A stretch of 64,000 bases of DNA. Origin: Rhodocyclaceae bacterium (GTDB lineage Bacteria; Pseudomonadota; Gammaproteobacteria; Burkholderiales; Rhodocyclaceae). A program made the position numbers and the translations under genes. The notes under the pieces are model-generated. The model searched no databases. It worked only from the letters and a program-made list of their open reading frames with translations, and was not told the origin of the DNA. The number at the start of each line of letters is the position of its first letter. Position 1 is the stretch's first letter. Location: positions 1 to 64,000 of the forward strand of contig JAVBYI010000008.1 in the NCBI GenBank assembly GCA_030824115.1. The letters run 5' to 3'. This document shows positions 19,617 to 29,249 of the stretch, piece by piece.

Positions 19617-20030
19617 ATGAGCGAGGCAGTCGGCGGACATGAAGGCGTGAGCATCCCGGGTCGGGAACCGGTGTTGCGGGTGATGCCGTTGCCGGCAGAC
19701 GTGAATGCGGCCGGGGATATTTTCGGTGGCTGGGTGATGGCGAAGGTGGATATTGCCGGTGCGATTCCCGCCATGCGTCGCGCACGTGGGCGGGTGGCTA
19801 CGGTGGCCGTTAATGCCTTCCGGTTTTCAATGCCGATTGCGGTGGGGGATGTGGTCAGTTTTTACGCCCGAATCATCAAAGTCGGGCGTACATCGATTAC
19901 CGTGGATGTCGAAGTCTACGCGGAGCGCGATCCAACCCACCCCATGGTGGTCAAGGTGACCGAAGCGACCTTGACCTACGTTTGCTTGAATCCCGACGGT
20001 AGCAAGCGTGAAGTACCGCTACTTGAGTAA
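19617..20030 (+). CDS. Acyl-CoA thioesterase, YciA-like hotdog fold
   Basis: The protein of 137 residues has the hotdog thioesterase core with PLPADVNAAGDIFGGWVMAK, where the Asp and Gly-Gly pattern marks the YciA/BFIT family, then VNAFRFSMPIAVGDVVSFYA. It probably hydrolyses acyl-CoA thioesters in the cytoplasm. In-frame ATGs occur at 19605 and 19617, and the frame is open from 19584. I prefer 19617. TATGAT at 19604-19609 resembles a -10 element, so the mRNA could be nearly leaderless. Confidence 0.85.
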   Translation: MSEAVGGHEGVSIPGREPVLRVMPLPADVNAAGDIFGGWVMAKVDIAGAIPAMRRARGRVATVAVNAFRFSMPIAVGDVVSFYARIIKVGRTSITVDVEVYAERDPTHPMVVKVTEATLTYVCLNPDGSKREVPLLE

Positions 20031-20045
20031 AACTACCGCAATTCC

Positions 20046-20252
20046 TTAGAGCGCAACTTGAGGCTGGAGGGCTGGCGTGCTTTGCCGTCCTGCCAGCGCC
20101 GACTTTTCCTGAGCGGTCGCCTGAGCCTCCATCTGCTCAAAGGCATCGACTTCGGGCTGCAGGATGGTGCGCGTCACACGTGCGCGCTCGGGCGTGATGC
20201 CGAAGGCCTGGGGTTGCAACACATCAATGAGGGTCAACCGCCGATGGTTCAT
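20046..20252 (-). CDS. Small hypothetical protein
   Basis: The 68-residue frame starts MNHRRLTLIDVLQPQAFGIT. It has a good ribosome-binding site (AAGGA, 7 bases before the ATG when read on the - strand), which supports a real gene. I recognise no domain. The C-terminal part EKSALAGRQ is encoded by a copy of the dispersed 24-bp repeat. It converges with the thioesterase gene, 15 bases apart. It could also be a chance frame. Confidence 0.5.
   Translation of the reverse strand: MNHRRLTLIDVLQPQAFGITPERARVTRTILQPEVDAFEQMEAQATAQEKSALAGRQSTPALQPQVAL
20084..20107 (-). repeat. Dispersed 24-bp repeat, copy B
   Basis: The sequence is identical to copy A. It lies near the 3' end of the small - strand frame 20046-20252, where it reads KSALAGR. 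Confidence 0.9.
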
Positions 20253-20704
20253 GAAAAAATCCTTAAAAATCAGTCAAAACAAAAGCGATAATGCGATGAG
20301 ACCACGTACCTTACCAAAATGTTCCCGAAGATTATTTCCCGATGTGTAACGAGATATGAGGGCACGATTATGGGGATCAAGTCCTCATCTTCGTGACCAG
20401 CAGACCCATACGCGAATTATAACTTTTGCAACGTATTCCATTGGTCTTTTTTGGTGAGCAGTTTGGTCTACAGCGGGTCTGCAAGCGGCCTGCAAGGGCA
20501 TTGATCGCCCCGATTTACAGGGTTTGATGTGAGAAACATGGCTGAAACCGTGTCCTCCTCGGCTTTTTGCCCCATTTCTGCTGACGATATCATCGCGAAA
20601 CGACCATGAATGCGCATACATGCCCCTTGCCCCCGACCTCTATGCCGACTACGCTGGCACGCGCGCTGACGCGACTGGCCGCTGCGCGTTGATGGGTCGC
20701 GGCG
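20253..20704. other. 452-base intergenic region
   Basis: I see no convincing gene. The stretch 20,260-20,470 is visibly more A+T-rich than its surroundings. It includes a TATAAT on the - strand (20416-20421) without a matching -35. A 28-codon frame (20606-20692, starting MNAHTCPLPPTS) lies just before the DUF2802 gene, with no sign of conservation. Confidence 0.5.
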
Positions 20705-21451
20705 ATGATGGATTGGCTCCCCCTCAGCTGGCGCGACAGCATCCTGATTCTGGTCGCTGTAGCGGCTATTTATCTGGTGTTCATGCTGCTGCGCCTGATT
20801 CAGGTGGGGCGTCAGCGTCAGGCGTCTCAGCCGGCACGCCAAGCACCGGAAGTGCCGGAGCGCTTCGAAACTGTTTCGCCCTTGCGTCAGCGGCTGGAGC
20901 CGGAAGCCGAGATGACGCCTGCGCCTGTTCCTCAGGCAGCCGCTTCACGCAGTGCGCTTGCCGCGTATACCGAGGCAATGGAAGCCCCCCCCGCTGTCGA
21001 GCCCTTTGCCGTCCGGCCAGCGCCGACTTTCGAGTGGGACGATGTCAAGGAACTATTTGGCGAGGAGCCGGAGTCGCCTGCTCCAGCGGTCCCGAGTACG
21101 CCGCGCAGCGGCGGGTTCGGCGAACCGCTGGCAGCGCACTTGGCACGTACGGAGGTGGAAACAGAAATTCAGCGCATGCGCGACGAGATGGAGCGCATGC
21201 GCCGCGAAATGGACGACTTGCGGACCATGCGACGCGTGTCGCCCCAATATGCCGAGGCGATGGAACTGGCCCAGCGTGGCCTGACCGCGCAAGACGTGGC
21301 GGATCAACTGGGCATTTCGTTGGGCGAGGCAGAACTGGTGCATGCCTTGAGCCGCAGCCGGCAAAATTTAGAGGAGGGAGAGACAGATGGTGCTGAGGGA
21401 AACGCCGCTGATGACGGATTCCACGGACTCCGCCACCGTAACGCCGGCTGA
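20705..21451 (+). CDS. DUF2802 membrane-anchored coiled-coil protein
   Basis: The 248-residue protein has one N-terminal transmembrane segment (SILILVAVAAIYLVFMLLRL, about residues 11-30) and a Pro/Ala-rich linker. A coiled coil follows (IQRMRDEMERMRREMDDL), then a C-terminal DUF2802 module (YAEAMELAQRGLTAQDVADQ). DUF2802 proteins are often found near flagellar and chemotaxis genes, and FliW is encoded two genes later. A copy of the 24-bp repeat encodes AVRPAPTF in the linker. The last 65 bases overlap the next gene in another frame. The start could be the ATG at 20708. Confidence 0.75.
   Translation: MMDWLPLSWRDSILILVAVAAIYLVFMLLRLIQVGRQRQASQPARQAPEVPERFETVSPLRQRLEPEAEMTPAPVPQAAASRSALAAYTEAMEAPPAVEPFAVRPAPTFEWDDVKELFGEEPESPAPAVPSTPRSGGFGEPLAAHLARTEVETEIQRMRDEMERMRREMDDLRTMRRVSPQYAEAMELAQRGLTAQDVADQLGISLGEAELVHALSRSRQNLEEGETDGAEGNAADDGFHGLRHRNAG
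21008..21031 (-). repeat. Dispersed 24-bp repeat, copy C (in DUF2802 gene)
   Basis: GCCGTCCGGCCA then GCGCCGACTTTC. It differs from the consensus at an internal base and at the last base. It lies in the disordered linker of the host protein and reads AVRPAPTF. Confidence 0.85.
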
Positions 21452-22226
21452 GGACGATGATGCGCTGAGAAAGCGCCTGCTGTCGCGCATTGCCGTGGCC
21501 GGGGTGGCGATTGTCGGCCTCCTTGGGGGGCTGGCCGTATTCGACTCCCTGAATCGTCCGCAAGCCCCGGCGTTGCCGCCGATGGCAGCGGCACCTGCGG
21601 AGCCTGCGCCTACGCAGGAAGAAAAGAAAGCGACAGAGGAGGAGAAGCCGGTCGTTGCGGAGAAGGCGGAAGAAGAAAAACCCGCCGAGAAAGGCGCGGA
21701 AGCGGCACCTGCTCAGGCGGCTGCTGCCGACCCGGTGCCCGAAAAGAGCGAGACGCCGCTTGGCCCCCCTGTGGCAGAAAAACCACTGAAGCTGGCCAAG
21801 CCTTTAACGCCGCCGGCGACCGCCCGGCAAGCGACCACCAAGCCGTCGCAAGCGGCGACCACCCCGGCCCGACCGGACGCGCAGCAGGAAATAGCCCGTA
21901 CCGTGCCGGAAGGGACGGCCGCGCCACAATCGCGTAGCCAGGCAGCGCCCCGGACGCAGCAGCAAGCGACTAGCCGCCATGCACCCGCCTCGCGCCCGCT
22001 CTCCCAGGCGGTTGAAGCGGCCCGACGTTTTCTGGTGCAAGTCGGCGTATTCAGCAACCATGCGAATGCCGAAGAGTTGCTGCACAAGCTGCATGAAGCC
22101 GGCATTCCGGCGCAAATCGAATCGCGCGTTCAGGTGGGCCCCTTCGCCTCGCGCATGGAAGCCGATGCCGCCCGCGCGAAGCTGAAAGCGATGGGACTCG
22201 ACGAAGGCCTGCTAGTCAGGAGATAA
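21387..22226 (+). CDS. SPOR-domain membrane protein
   Basis: The 279-residue protein has one transmembrane helix (about residues 32-50, VAGVAIVGLLGGLAVF) and a long Ala/Pro/Glu/Lys-rich periplasmic linker. The C-terminal SPOR domain runs from FLVQVGVFSNHANAEELLHK to the end. SPOR domains bind denuded peptidoglycan at division sites, so a septal or cell-wall role is likely. The ATG at 21387 follows a strong GAGGAGGGAG. The ATG at 21411 is an alternative without a ribosome-binding site. Confidence 0.82.
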   Translation: MVLRETPLMTDSTDSATVTPAEDDDALRKRLLSRIAVAGVAIVGLLGGLAVFDSLNRPQAPALPPMAAAPAEPAPTQEEKKATEEEKPVVAEKAEEEKPAEKGAEAAPAQAAAADPVPEKSETPLGPPVAEKPLKLAKPLTPPATARQATTKPSQAATTPARPDAQQEIARTVPEGTAAPQSRSQAAPRTQQQATSRHAPASRPLSQAVEAARRFLVQVGVFSNHANAEELLHKLHEAGIPAQIESRVQVGPFASRMEADAARAKLKAMGLDEGLLVRR

Positions 22227-22230
22227 TGCG

Positions 22231-22671
22231 ATGAACATGAATATCGACACGCCACATTCCGGATCGATTGAAGTCGCCCCTGACCGCATCATCGAGTTTC
22301 CCAACGGTCTTGCCGGCTTCGAACAGTTCCGCCGCTACAGCCTCTTTCATCCCGAGACGGAAGGGGACGCGCCGCCGCGCTTCTTCATCCTGCAGGCGCT
22401 GGATGATCCGTCGATTGCCTTCAACATTGCCGATCCGGCGCTGTTTGGTTTCAACTACGAAATCAACCTGCCCGACGATGAGTTGGCAGCGCTTGATCTG
22501 AGCGATCCAGCCGAAGCCGCCGTGGTGGTTATCCTCGTCAAGGATGGTGACTCGGTACGCGCCAACCTCAAGGCACCGCTGATCCTGAATGTGCGTGCAC
22601 GGCGCGGCATTCAGCATGTGTTTGCCGGACTGGATTATCAGGTCGCGCTGAAGCCCGTCGAAACCGCATGA
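22231..22671 (+). CDS. fliW: Flagellar assembly factor FliW
   Basis: The 146-residue protein has the FliW signature [20 protein letters not shown] at the start and [20 protein letters not shown] near the end. FliW binds flagellin and antagonises the translational repressor CsrA in the species studied. No csrA or flagellin gene is in the window, so the gene stands apart from a flagellar cluster. It overlaps the following ridA by 4 bases (22668-22671). Confidence 0.88.
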   Translation: MNMNIDTPHSGSIEVAPDRIIEFPNGLAGFEQFRRYSLFHPETEGDAPPRFFILQALDDPSIAFNIADPALFGFNYEINLPDDELAALDLSDPAEAAVVVILVKDGDSVRANLKAPLILNVRARRGIQHVFAGLDYQVALKPVETA

Positions 22672-23048
22672 CCCGCCAGATCATCAGCACGCCGGATGCC
22701 CCGGCCGCCATCGGCACCTATTCGCAGGCTGTGCGTGCAGGCGACACAATTTACCTCTCCGGCCAAATTGGCCTTGATCCCGTCACCATGCAGATGGTCG
22801 AGGGCATCGATGCGCAGATCGTGCGCGTGTTCGAAAACCTCAAGGCTGTCGCCACCGCCGCTGGCACCACACTGGATGCAGCAGTCAAACTCAACATCTA
22901 TCTGACCGATCTTGCCCACTTCGCCAAGGTTAACGAGACGATGGCGCGCTACTTCAATCAGCCCTACCCGGCGCGTGCGGCAGTGGGTGTCAAGGAACTG
23001 CCGCGTGGCGCCCTGGTCGAGGCGGATGCCGTTCTGGTGATTGGCTGA
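22668..23048 (+). CDS. ridA: RidA family reactive-intermediate deaminase
   Basis: The 126-residue protein contains [20 protein letters not shown] and the active-site segment [20 protein letters not shown], whose arginine binds the substrate carboxylate. RidA proteins hydrolyse enamines or imines formed by PLP enzymes. Both neighbours overlap it by a few bases, so it is probably co-translated with fliW and recG. Confidence 0.92.
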   Translation: MTRQIISTPDAPAAIGTYSQAVRAGDTIYLSGQIGLDPVTMQMVEGIDAQIVRVFENLKAVATAAGTTLDAAVKLNIYLTDLAHFAKVNETMARYFNQPYPARAAVGVKELPRGALVEADAVLVIG

Positions 23049-25074
23049 CCCACCGAAGATCCCCGGCGCAACGCCCCTTGTTGCCGCCAAGCTGAAAACC
23101 CTCGGGCTGAATTCACAGACCGATCTGGTTTTGCATCTACCCTTGCGTTTCGAGGATGAAACACAGATCACCCCGATCGACACCGCGATTCCCGGCACCT
23201 CCGCGCAGTTCGATGTGACGGTGTTGTCCACCGATATTGCCTATCGACCGCGCCGGCAACTGGTCTGTCGTGTCGAGGACGATTCTGGGCAACTCGTCCT
23301 GCGCTTTCTTAATTTTTACCCGAGTCAGCAGAAAGTCCTGCAGCCCGGTGCCCGGTTACGGGTATTTGGCGAAGTGCGCGGCGGCTTCTGGGGCAGCGAG
23401 ATCATCCATCCGCGCTTCAAGATAGTGCATGAGGATGAGGCACTGCCAACGGCGCTGACGCCGGTTTATCCGACTACCGCTGGACTCGGGCAAGCGACTT
23501 TGCGCAAGCTGATCGTGCGGGCGCTGGAGGAGGTCGATCTGGCCGACACACTGCCCACTGATCTGGTGTCACGACTGAAACTGAAAGAGTTCAGCACGAG
23601 CGTGCGCTCACTGCATGCGCCACCCTCCGGCTTGTCGGCCGAGGCACTGACCGAGTGGCAACACCCATTTTGGCAGCGCGTGGCCTTCGACGAACTGCTG
23701 GCCCAGCAGATCTCGCTGCGTCAGGCCTATGCTGCGCGTCGGGCTAGAGGGGCGCCGGTCCTCGCCGGCGATGGCAAGTTGATCGGACGCTTGCTAGCCG
23801 CATTACCGTTCAAGCTCACGACAGCCCAGCAACGCGTGTGGCAGGAAATTGAACAGGATTTGCATCAGCCCTACCCGATGCAGCGCCTGCTACAGGGGGA
23901 TGTCGGCAGCGGCAAAACGATTGTCGCCGCGCTGGCGATGTTGCGTGCCGTCGAAGCCGGTTATCAGGCGGCCCTGATGGCACCGACCGAAATTCTGGCC
24001 GAACAGCATTACCGCAAGCTGGCGGCCTGGCTTCAGCCACTCGGACTTGAGGTGACGTGGCTCTCGGGTAGCCAGAAGAAAAAGGACAAGCTCGCGGCGA
24101 TTGCAAAAGTCGGCGCTGGCGAGACGGCATTCGTCGTTGGCACGCATGCCCTGATCGAGGAGGGCGTCGAGTTTGCAAAGCTCGGGTTGGCGATTGTCGA
24201 CGAACAGCACCGTTTCGGCGTGCGTCAGCGGCTCGCGCTCAAACAGAAAGGCTTTCAGTTGCACCAGCTCGCCATGTCGGCGACGCCGATCCCGCGCACG
24301 CTGGCGATGAGCGTCTATGCCGATCTCGATGTATCGGTGATCGACGAACTGCCACCGGGCCGCACGCCTGTCGTCACCAAGCTGGTCAGTGCCGCGCGGC
24401 GCGATGAAGTGGTGGGGCGCGTACGCGATTTGTGTGCGGCGGGTCGCCAGGTGTATTGGGTCTGTCCGCTGATTGAGGAGTCCGAAGCCCTACAACTTAA
24501 AACCGCCGAGGAAACCTATGCCCACCTGACGGCAGAGTTGCCCGAACTCAAGGTGGGTCTCGTCCATGGTCGGCTCAAGACGGATGCAAAGGCGACCGTG
24601 ATGGCGGCCTTCGTAAAGAATGAGATTCAGCTCTTGGTGGCGACGACCGTGATTGAAGTCGGTGTCGATGTGCCGAACGCCAGCCTGATGGTGATCGAGC
24701 ATGCGGAGCGCTTCGGCCTAGCCCAGTTGCACCAGTTACGCGGGCGGGTCGGCCGTGGCGCGGCGGAATCCGCGTGTCTTCTGCTCTATGAAAACCCGCT
24801 GTCCGAAACGGCACGGGCACGCCTCAAGATCATCTACGAGAACAGCGACGGGTTCGAAATTGCTCGTCAGGACCTGCATCTGCGTGGTCCGGGCGAGTTC
24901 GTCGGCGCACGGCAAAGCGGCCTGCCGCTGCTGCGTTTTGCCGATCTGGAAGACACCGCGCTGGTCGAGTCGGCGCGTCTTGCGGCGGAGGAAATGCTGA
25001 CGCAATGGCCGGAATTCGCCGAGCGCCACCGCGCCCGCTGGCTGGGCGGGCGTGAGGAATTGCTCAAAGCGTAA
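23041..25074 (+). CDS. recG: ATP-dependent DNA helicase RecG
   Basis: The 677-residue protein has an N-terminal wedge/OB domain (about residues 1-250) and superfamily 2 helicase motifs. These are Walker [13 protein letters not shown] in [27 protein letters not shown] and the C-terminal LRGRVGRG. RecG remodels stalled forks and branched DNA. The start is a TTG overlapping the ridA stop by 8 bases. A copy of the 24-bp repeat inside the helicase domain encodes KVGAGETA at a variable loop. Confidence 0.95.
   Translation: MADPPKIPGATPLVAAKLKTLGLNSQTDLVLHLPLRFEDETQITPIDTAIPGTSAQFDVTVLSTDIAYRPRRQLVCRVEDDSGQLVLRFLNFYPSQQKVLQPGARLRVFGEVRGGFWGSEIIHPRFKIVHEDEALPTALTPVYPTTAGLGQATLRKLIVRALEEVDLADTLPTDLVSRLKLKEFSTSVRSLHAPPSGLSAEALTEWQHPFWQRVAFDELLAQQISLRQAYAARRARGAPVLAGDGKLIGRLLAALPFKLTTAQQRVWQEIEQDLHQPYPMQRLLQGDVGSGKTIVAALAMLRAVEAGYQAALMAPTEILAEQHYRKLAAWLQPLGLEVTWLSGSQKKKDKLAAIAKVGAGETAFVVGTHALIEEGVEFAKLGLAIVDEQHRFGVRQRLALKQKGFQLHQLAMSATPIPRTLAMSVYADLDVSVIDELPPGRTPVVTKLVSAARRDEVVGRVRDLCAAGRQVYWVCPLIEESEALQLKTAEETYAHLTAELPELKVGLVHGRLKTDAKATVMAAFVKNEIQLLVATTVIEVGVDVPNASLMVIEHAERFGLAQLHQLRGRVGRGAAESACLLLYENPLSETARARLKIIYENSDGFEIARQDLHLRGPGEFVGARQSGLPLLRFADLEDTALVESARLAAEEMLTQWPEFAERHRARWLGGREELLKA
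24105..24128 (+). repeat. Dispersed 24-bp repeat, copy D (in recG)
   Basis: AAAAGTCGGCGC then TGGCGAGACGGC. It reads KVGAGETA just before the conserved helicase segment VVGTHAL. Confidence 0.88.
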
Positions 25075-25083
25075 AATCCTTTC

Positions 25084-25974
25084 ATGACCACGCTGGCTCT
25101 CATCAAGGAACGCCTCGACCTCTACGAGCGGTTGATGCGCCTCGACAAACCGATCGGCATCCTGCTGCTCCTGTGGCCGACACTGTGGGCCGTGTGGATC
25201 GCCAGCAATGGCCGGCCGGTGTGGGTGGTGATGTGGGTGTTTGTGCTTGGCACGGTGTTGATGCGCTCGGCCGGTTGCGTGATCAATGACTATGCTGACC
25301 GCGACTTCGACCCACATGTCGAGCGCACCAAAACCCGTCCGCTGGCCGCCGGCAAGGTGACGACGCGCGAAGCCTTTGCCCTGTTCGCCTTCCTGGTGAT
25401 CGGCGCGTTTTTGCTGATCCTGCCCCTGATGACCACTTTGCTGTTTTGGCTGGGCGTGGCGGCTGTATTTCTGGCGGTGAGTTATCCGTTCACCAAGCGC
25501 TTCTTCGCCGTGCCACAGGCGTATCTCGGTGTCGCATTCGGGTTTGGCATTCCGATGGCGTTTGCGGTGACGCTGGGTAAAGTGCCTGCGATTGCTTGGT
25601 GGCTGCTGGCGGCGAATGTTTGTTGGGCGGTTGCCTACGATACCGAATATGCGCTGGTGGACATTGAGGACGACCGCAGGATCGGCATCAAGACTTCGGC
25701 GATTACCTTTGGTCGTTTCGACATCCTGATCATCATGCTTTGTTATGGACTGACGTTGGCACTACTGGCTTATGTCGGCTATCGACTGGCGTTTGGCCTG
25801 GCCTATGCGGCAGGGCTGTGCGTTGCGGCCGGCCTCGCGGCTTACCACTACACTTTGATTCGTGGCCGCGAGCGTATGCGCTGCTTCAAGGCCTTCCTAC
25901 ACAACAACTGGTTCGGTGCCGCGGTGTTCGCCGGCATCGTCGCCGACTACTGGCTGCATCATCCCAAATTATGA
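25084..25974 (+). CDS. ubiA: 4-hydroxybenzoate octaprenyltransferase
   Basis: The 296-residue inner-membrane protein has about eight helices and the two aspartate-rich prenyltransferase motifs, NDYADRDFD at residues 68-76 and [16 protein letters not shown]. It attaches the polyprenyl chain to 4-hydroxybenzoate in ubiquinone synthesis. Its stop overlaps the ubiD start (ATGA, 25971-25974), so the two consecutive pathway genes are coupled. Confidence 0.95.
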   Translation: MTTLALIKERLDLYERLMRLDKPIGILLLLWPTLWAVWIASNGRPVWVVMWVFVLGTVLMRSAGCVINDYADRDFDPHVERTKTRPLAAGKVTTREAFALFAFLVIGAFLLILPLMTTLLFWLGVAAVFLAVSYPFTKRFFAVPQAYLGVAFGFGIPMAFAVTLGKVPAIAWWLLAANVCWAVAYDTEYALVDIEDDRRIGIKTSAITFGRFDILIIMLCYGLTLALLAYVGYRLAFGLAYAAGLCVAAGLAAYHYTLIRGRERMRCFKAFLHNNWFGAAVFAGIVADYWLHHPKL

Positions 25975-27443
25975 ATGCTGCGCAAGACCTTCGTGAATTC
26001 ATCAGCCGCCTTGAAGCCAAGGGCGAGTTGAAGCGCATCGCGGTTCCCGTTGATCCCAAGCTGGAGATGACCGAGATCGCCGATCGCGTGCTGCGGGCTG
26101 GCGGCCCGGCCTTGCTGTTCGAGAAACCCACAGCGGGAGAGATGCCGGTGCTGGCCAATCTGTTCGGTACGCCACAGCGTGTTGCGATGGGGATGGGCGC
26201 GGATGCGGATTGGCAGACCTCGTTGCGCGAGGTCGGCAAGCTGCTGGCGTATCTGAAAGAGCCGGAGCCGCCCAAGGGCTTCAAGGATGCGTGGGACAAA
26301 CTGCCGGTGTTGAAGCAGGTACTGCACATGGCGCCGAAGGTGGTGTCGTCGGCACCCTGTCAGGAGATTGTCTGGGAGGGCAAAGACGTTGATCTTTCGC
26401 GCCTGCCGATCATGACCTGCTGGCCCGGCGATGCGGCGCCGCTGATCACCTGGGGACTGACGGTGACGCGCGGGCCGCACAAGAGCCGCCAGAATCTTGG
26501 CATCTATCGGCAACAAGTGATTGGCCCCAACAAGGTCATCATGCGCTGGTTGGCGCATCGCGGCGGGGCACTGGATTATCGTGACCATGCGACGGCGAAC
26601 CCCGGCCAGCCCTTCCCGGTGGCGGTTGTCCTCGGTTGCGATCCAGCGACCATCCTCGGTGCGGTGACGCCGGTGCCGGACAATCTTTCCGAATACCAGT
26701 TTGCCGGCCTGCTGCGGGGTGGCAAGACGGAACTGACGAAGTGCATCGGCTCCGATTTGCAGGTGCCGGCACGTGCGGAAATTGTGCTCGAAGGTGTGAT
26801 TCATCCAGGCGAGGTGGCTATGGAAGGGCCGTATGGCGATCACACCGGCTACTACAACGAGCAGGCCGAGTTCCCCGTGTTCACCATCGAGCGCATCACC
26901 ATGCGGCGCGATCCGATCTACCACTCCACCTACACCGGCAAGCCGCCCGATGAGCCGGCAATGCTCGGCGTGGCGCTCAACGAAGTGTTCGTGCCGCTGC
27001 TGCAAAAGCAGTTTCCCGAGATTGCCGACTTCTACCTGCCGCCGGAAGGCTGCTCGTACCGCCTTGCGGTGGTGAGTCTCAAGAAACAGTACCCCGGCCA
27101 CGCCAAGCGCGTGATGTTTGGCATCTGGAGCTTCCTGCGTCAGTTCATGTACACCAAGTTCATCATCGTGGTGGACGATGACATCAATGTGCGTGATTGG
27201 AAGGAAGTGATCTGGGCATTGACCACGCGAGTGGATGCGGTACGTGATACGCTGATTGCCGAAAATACGCCGATCGACTACCTCGACTTCGCTTCTCCCG
27301 TCGCCAGCTTGGGCAGCAAGATGGGTATTGATGCCACCAACAAGTGGCCGGGCGAAACGAGCCGCGAATGGGGGCGACCGATTGTGATGGACGCCGCAGT
27401 CAAACAGCGTGTGGATGAACTCTGGACTCAGTTAGGACTCTGA
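25971..27443 (+). CDS. ubiD: 3-octaprenyl-4-hydroxybenzoate decarboxylase
   Basis: The 490-residue protein starts [20 protein letters not shown] and contains the UbiD segments [20 protein letters not shown] and [20 protein letters not shown], plus the ending [16 protein letters not shown]. UbiD uses prenylated FMN made by UbiX to decarboxylate the UbiA product. ubiX is not in the window. The frame is open back to 25740 inside ubiA, but the ATG at 25971 gives the family length. Confidence 0.95.
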   Translation: MNAAQDLREFISRLEAKGELKRIAVPVDPKLEMTEIADRVLRAGGPALLFEKPTAGEMPVLANLFGTPQRVAMGMGADADWQTSLREVGKLLAYLKEPEPPKGFKDAWDKLPVLKQVLHMAPKVVSSAPCQEIVWEGKDVDLSRLPIMTCWPGDAAPLITWGLTVTRGPHKSRQNLGIYRQQVIGPNKVIMRWLAHRGGALDYRDHATANPGQPFPVAVVLGCDPATILGAVTPVPDNLSEYQFAGLLRGGKTELTKCIGSDLQVPARAEIVLEGVIHPGEVAMEGPYGDHTGYYNEQAEFPVFTIERITMRRDPIYHSTYTGKPPDEPAMLGVALNEVFVPLLQKQFPEIADFYLPPEGCSYRLAVVSLKKQYPGHAKRVMFGIWSFLRQFMYTKFIIVVDDDINVRDWKEVIWALTTRVDAVRDTLIAENTPIDYLDFASPVASLGSKMGIDATNKWPGETSREWGRPIVMDAAVKQRVDELWTQLGL

Positions 27444-27444
27444 T

Positions 27445-27870
27445 ATGGCTGACTACGAACCTGATGGTACGCCGGTAAGTGCACCTGAAAATCTCGATGG
27501 CCCGCGTGCCTGGGCGCACATCATGTATGGCTTGCACGCACTTTCGGCCTTGTCGGGGATCATGACCTCGGCGTCGATCATCGGCGCCTTTGTTTTCGGC
27601 TGGCCGTCGATCATTGCCGTGATCATCAACTATGTGACGCGTGACAATGTGCGCGGCACCTGGCTGGAATCGCACTGGCGCTGGCAGTTGCGCAGCTTCT
27701 GGTTCGCGGCCTTGTGGTTGCTGATCGCCGGTCTGCTGGCCGCCACCTTTATTGGCATTCCTGCCGCCATCATGGTGATCGTCATCACCGGCATCTGGGT
27801 GCTCTATCGCGTGATTCGTGGCTGGATGGCGTTGCTCAATCGCGCCACGATGCCGGTGCCGCCGAACTAG
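27445..27870 (+). CDS. Small membrane protein, DUF4870-like
   Basis: The 141-residue protein has three hydrophobic segments (about residues 32-50, 82-102 and 106-125). It also has HIMYGLHALSALSGIMTSAS and the conserved-looking NVRGTWLESHWRWQLRSFWF. This pattern is common in proteobacterial DUF4870/Tic20-like proteins of unknown function. It follows ubiD by one base and converges with dacB, overlapping it by 4 bases. Confidence 0.65.
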   Translation: MADYEPDGTPVSAPENLDGPRAWAHIMYGLHALSALSGIMTSASIIGAFVFGWPSIIAVIINYVTRDNVRGTWLESHWRWQLRSFWFAALWLLIAGLLAATFIGIPAAIMVIVITGIWVLYRVIRGWMALLNRATMPVPPN

Positions 27871-29249
27871 CTGGTGCCGCGCCACAGGCTGTCGAGCAGG
27901 GCGTCGAAGGCCGGCTGGGCTTGCGCTGCGTTTGGATGATTGACCATGAATACTACGAGGTGGCGCCGTCCGGTCCTGTCGAGCAGATAACCGGCGATGC
28001 CGCGCACGCCTTCGAGCGAACCGGTCTTCAGATGCGCTTGGCCGGCGATGCCGTTGCCGTTGTATTTCTTCCGGGTCGTGCCGTCGATGGCGGCGATTGG
28101 CAGCGACGCAACGTATTCCGGCATCACCGCGCTGCGCCAGGCGAGGCCGAGAAGTTGTGCCAGACTGGCTGCGGCGATGCGGTTGCGGCGCGATAGACCC
28201 GAACCGTTGTCGAGAATGAGTTCGGGGAAGTTCAGGCCTTTCTGTATCAGCCAGTTGCGAATGGCCAGTTCGGCTTGTGCCGTCTCGCCAGCGCCGATTT
28301 TTAAGTAAAGCTGCTGGGCCATCACGTTATTGGAGAACTTGTTGATGTCGCGCACAATTTCGCCGAGGGCGGGCGATTCGTTGGCTGCTAGCAGCGTGGC
28401 ATTGGGTGGGGCAATCCCTTCACGCACGCCACCGGAAAACTCGCCGCCAAGTTCGCGCCACAGCCGGGTAAAAACGCCATGCAGCAGCAGGGCATTCGGC
28501 AGGCCGGCGAGGTGCCAGCGCTTTTCGCCACAGCCGCGCGGAAAGTCACCTGAGAGCGTCAGTTGATTAGCGGTGAGTTGGGCATTTAGCGTTTCACGCC
28601 ATTCGCCGCAGCCCTTGCCGTCGGTTAGCCGCAGGCGATTGACCACCGTGAAGTCTGCCGGCAAGGGTTCGGCGAGGAGCCGCACGGCATGGCTTTCCGG
28701 CACCAGGGTGAGATGCAACGTGGCGAAGTTGAACAGCAAGGCATCGGCGCCAACGTTGTAAGGGCGCAGCGGCTTGGCATCGAAGGCCGCCGGGTCGTGC
28801 TCAGGCAGGGCAAAGGCGCTGCGGTCAAGCAGCAGATCGCCGCGAATTTTTTCCACCCCGCGCCCGCGTAGTTCGCGCAGCAGCAACCAGAGCCGGTCGT
28901 AGGTGAGTTTCGGATCGCCGTTGCCGCGCAGGATCAGGTCGCCGGGGAGGATGCCGTTTTCCGGGACTGCGGTACTCAGGACTTCGGTACGCCAGGTATG
29001 GGCCGGGCCGAGGGTGTCGAGGGCCACCAGCGTGGTGAGCAGCTTCATCAGCGATGCCGGATTCATTGCGACCTGAGCCTGATGCTGCAGGGCAGGTTTG
29101 TCGTTATCCAGCGCTTGCACGACCACTGCGACGGCCTGCGCAGGAATACCGGCAGATTTCAGTGTGGTGAGGACGCTGGGCGGCAGTTTGTCCTGCGTGT
29201 GGGCAGGCAAACTGAGCAGGACGAACAGAATCAGGAATAGAAGTTTCAT
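27867..29249 (-). CDS. dacB: D-alanyl-D-alanine carboxypeptidase/endopeptidase PBP4
   Basis: The 460-residue periplasmic protein has a signal peptide (MKLLFLILFVLLSLPAHTQD). The three penicillin-binding motifs are SLMK (Ser66-Lys69), SNN in INKFSNNVMAQQL and KTG in AHLKTGSLEG. It trims peptidoglycan stem peptides and cross-links. A copy of the 24-bp repeat encodes KIGAGETA shortly after the SNN motif. Its ATG overlaps the stop of the upstream unknown gene by one base (TGATG), which suggests co-translation. Confidence 0.92.
   Translation of the reverse strand: MKLLFLILFVLLSLPAHTQDKLPPSVLTTLKSAGIPAQAVAVVVQALDNDKPALQHQAQVAMNPASLMKLLTTLVALDTLGPAHTWRTEVLSTAVPENGILPGDLILRGNGDPKLTYDRLWLLLRELRGRGVEKIRGDLLLDRSAFALPEHDPAAFDAKPLRPYNVGADALLFNFATLHLTLVPESHAVRLLAEPLPADFTVVNRLRLTDGKGCGEWRETLNAQLTANQLTLSGDFPRGCGEKRWHLAGLPNALLLHGVFTRLWRELGGEFSGGVREGIAPPNATLLAANESPALGEIVRDINKFSNNVMAQQLYLKIGAGETAQAELAIRNWLIQKGLNFPELILDNGSGLSRRNRIAAASLAQLLGLAWRSAVMPEYVASLPIAAIDGTTRKKYNGNGIAGQAHLKTGSLEGVRGIAGYLLDRTGRRHLVVFMVNHPNAAQAQPAFDALLDSLWRGTS
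28279..28302 (-). repeat. Dispersed 24-bp repeat, copy E (in dacB)
   Basis: GCCGTCTCGCCA then GCGCCGATTTTT on the + strand. In the dacB frame it reads KIGAGETA, between the SNN and KTG motifs. Confidence 0.85.

Noticed and set aside
20620..21396. A 258-codon + strand frame overlapping the DUF2802 gene
   Set aside because: Its composition is Ser/Ala/Arg/Cys-rich with no motif. The DUF2802 frame has a membrane segment, coiled coil and known C-terminal module.
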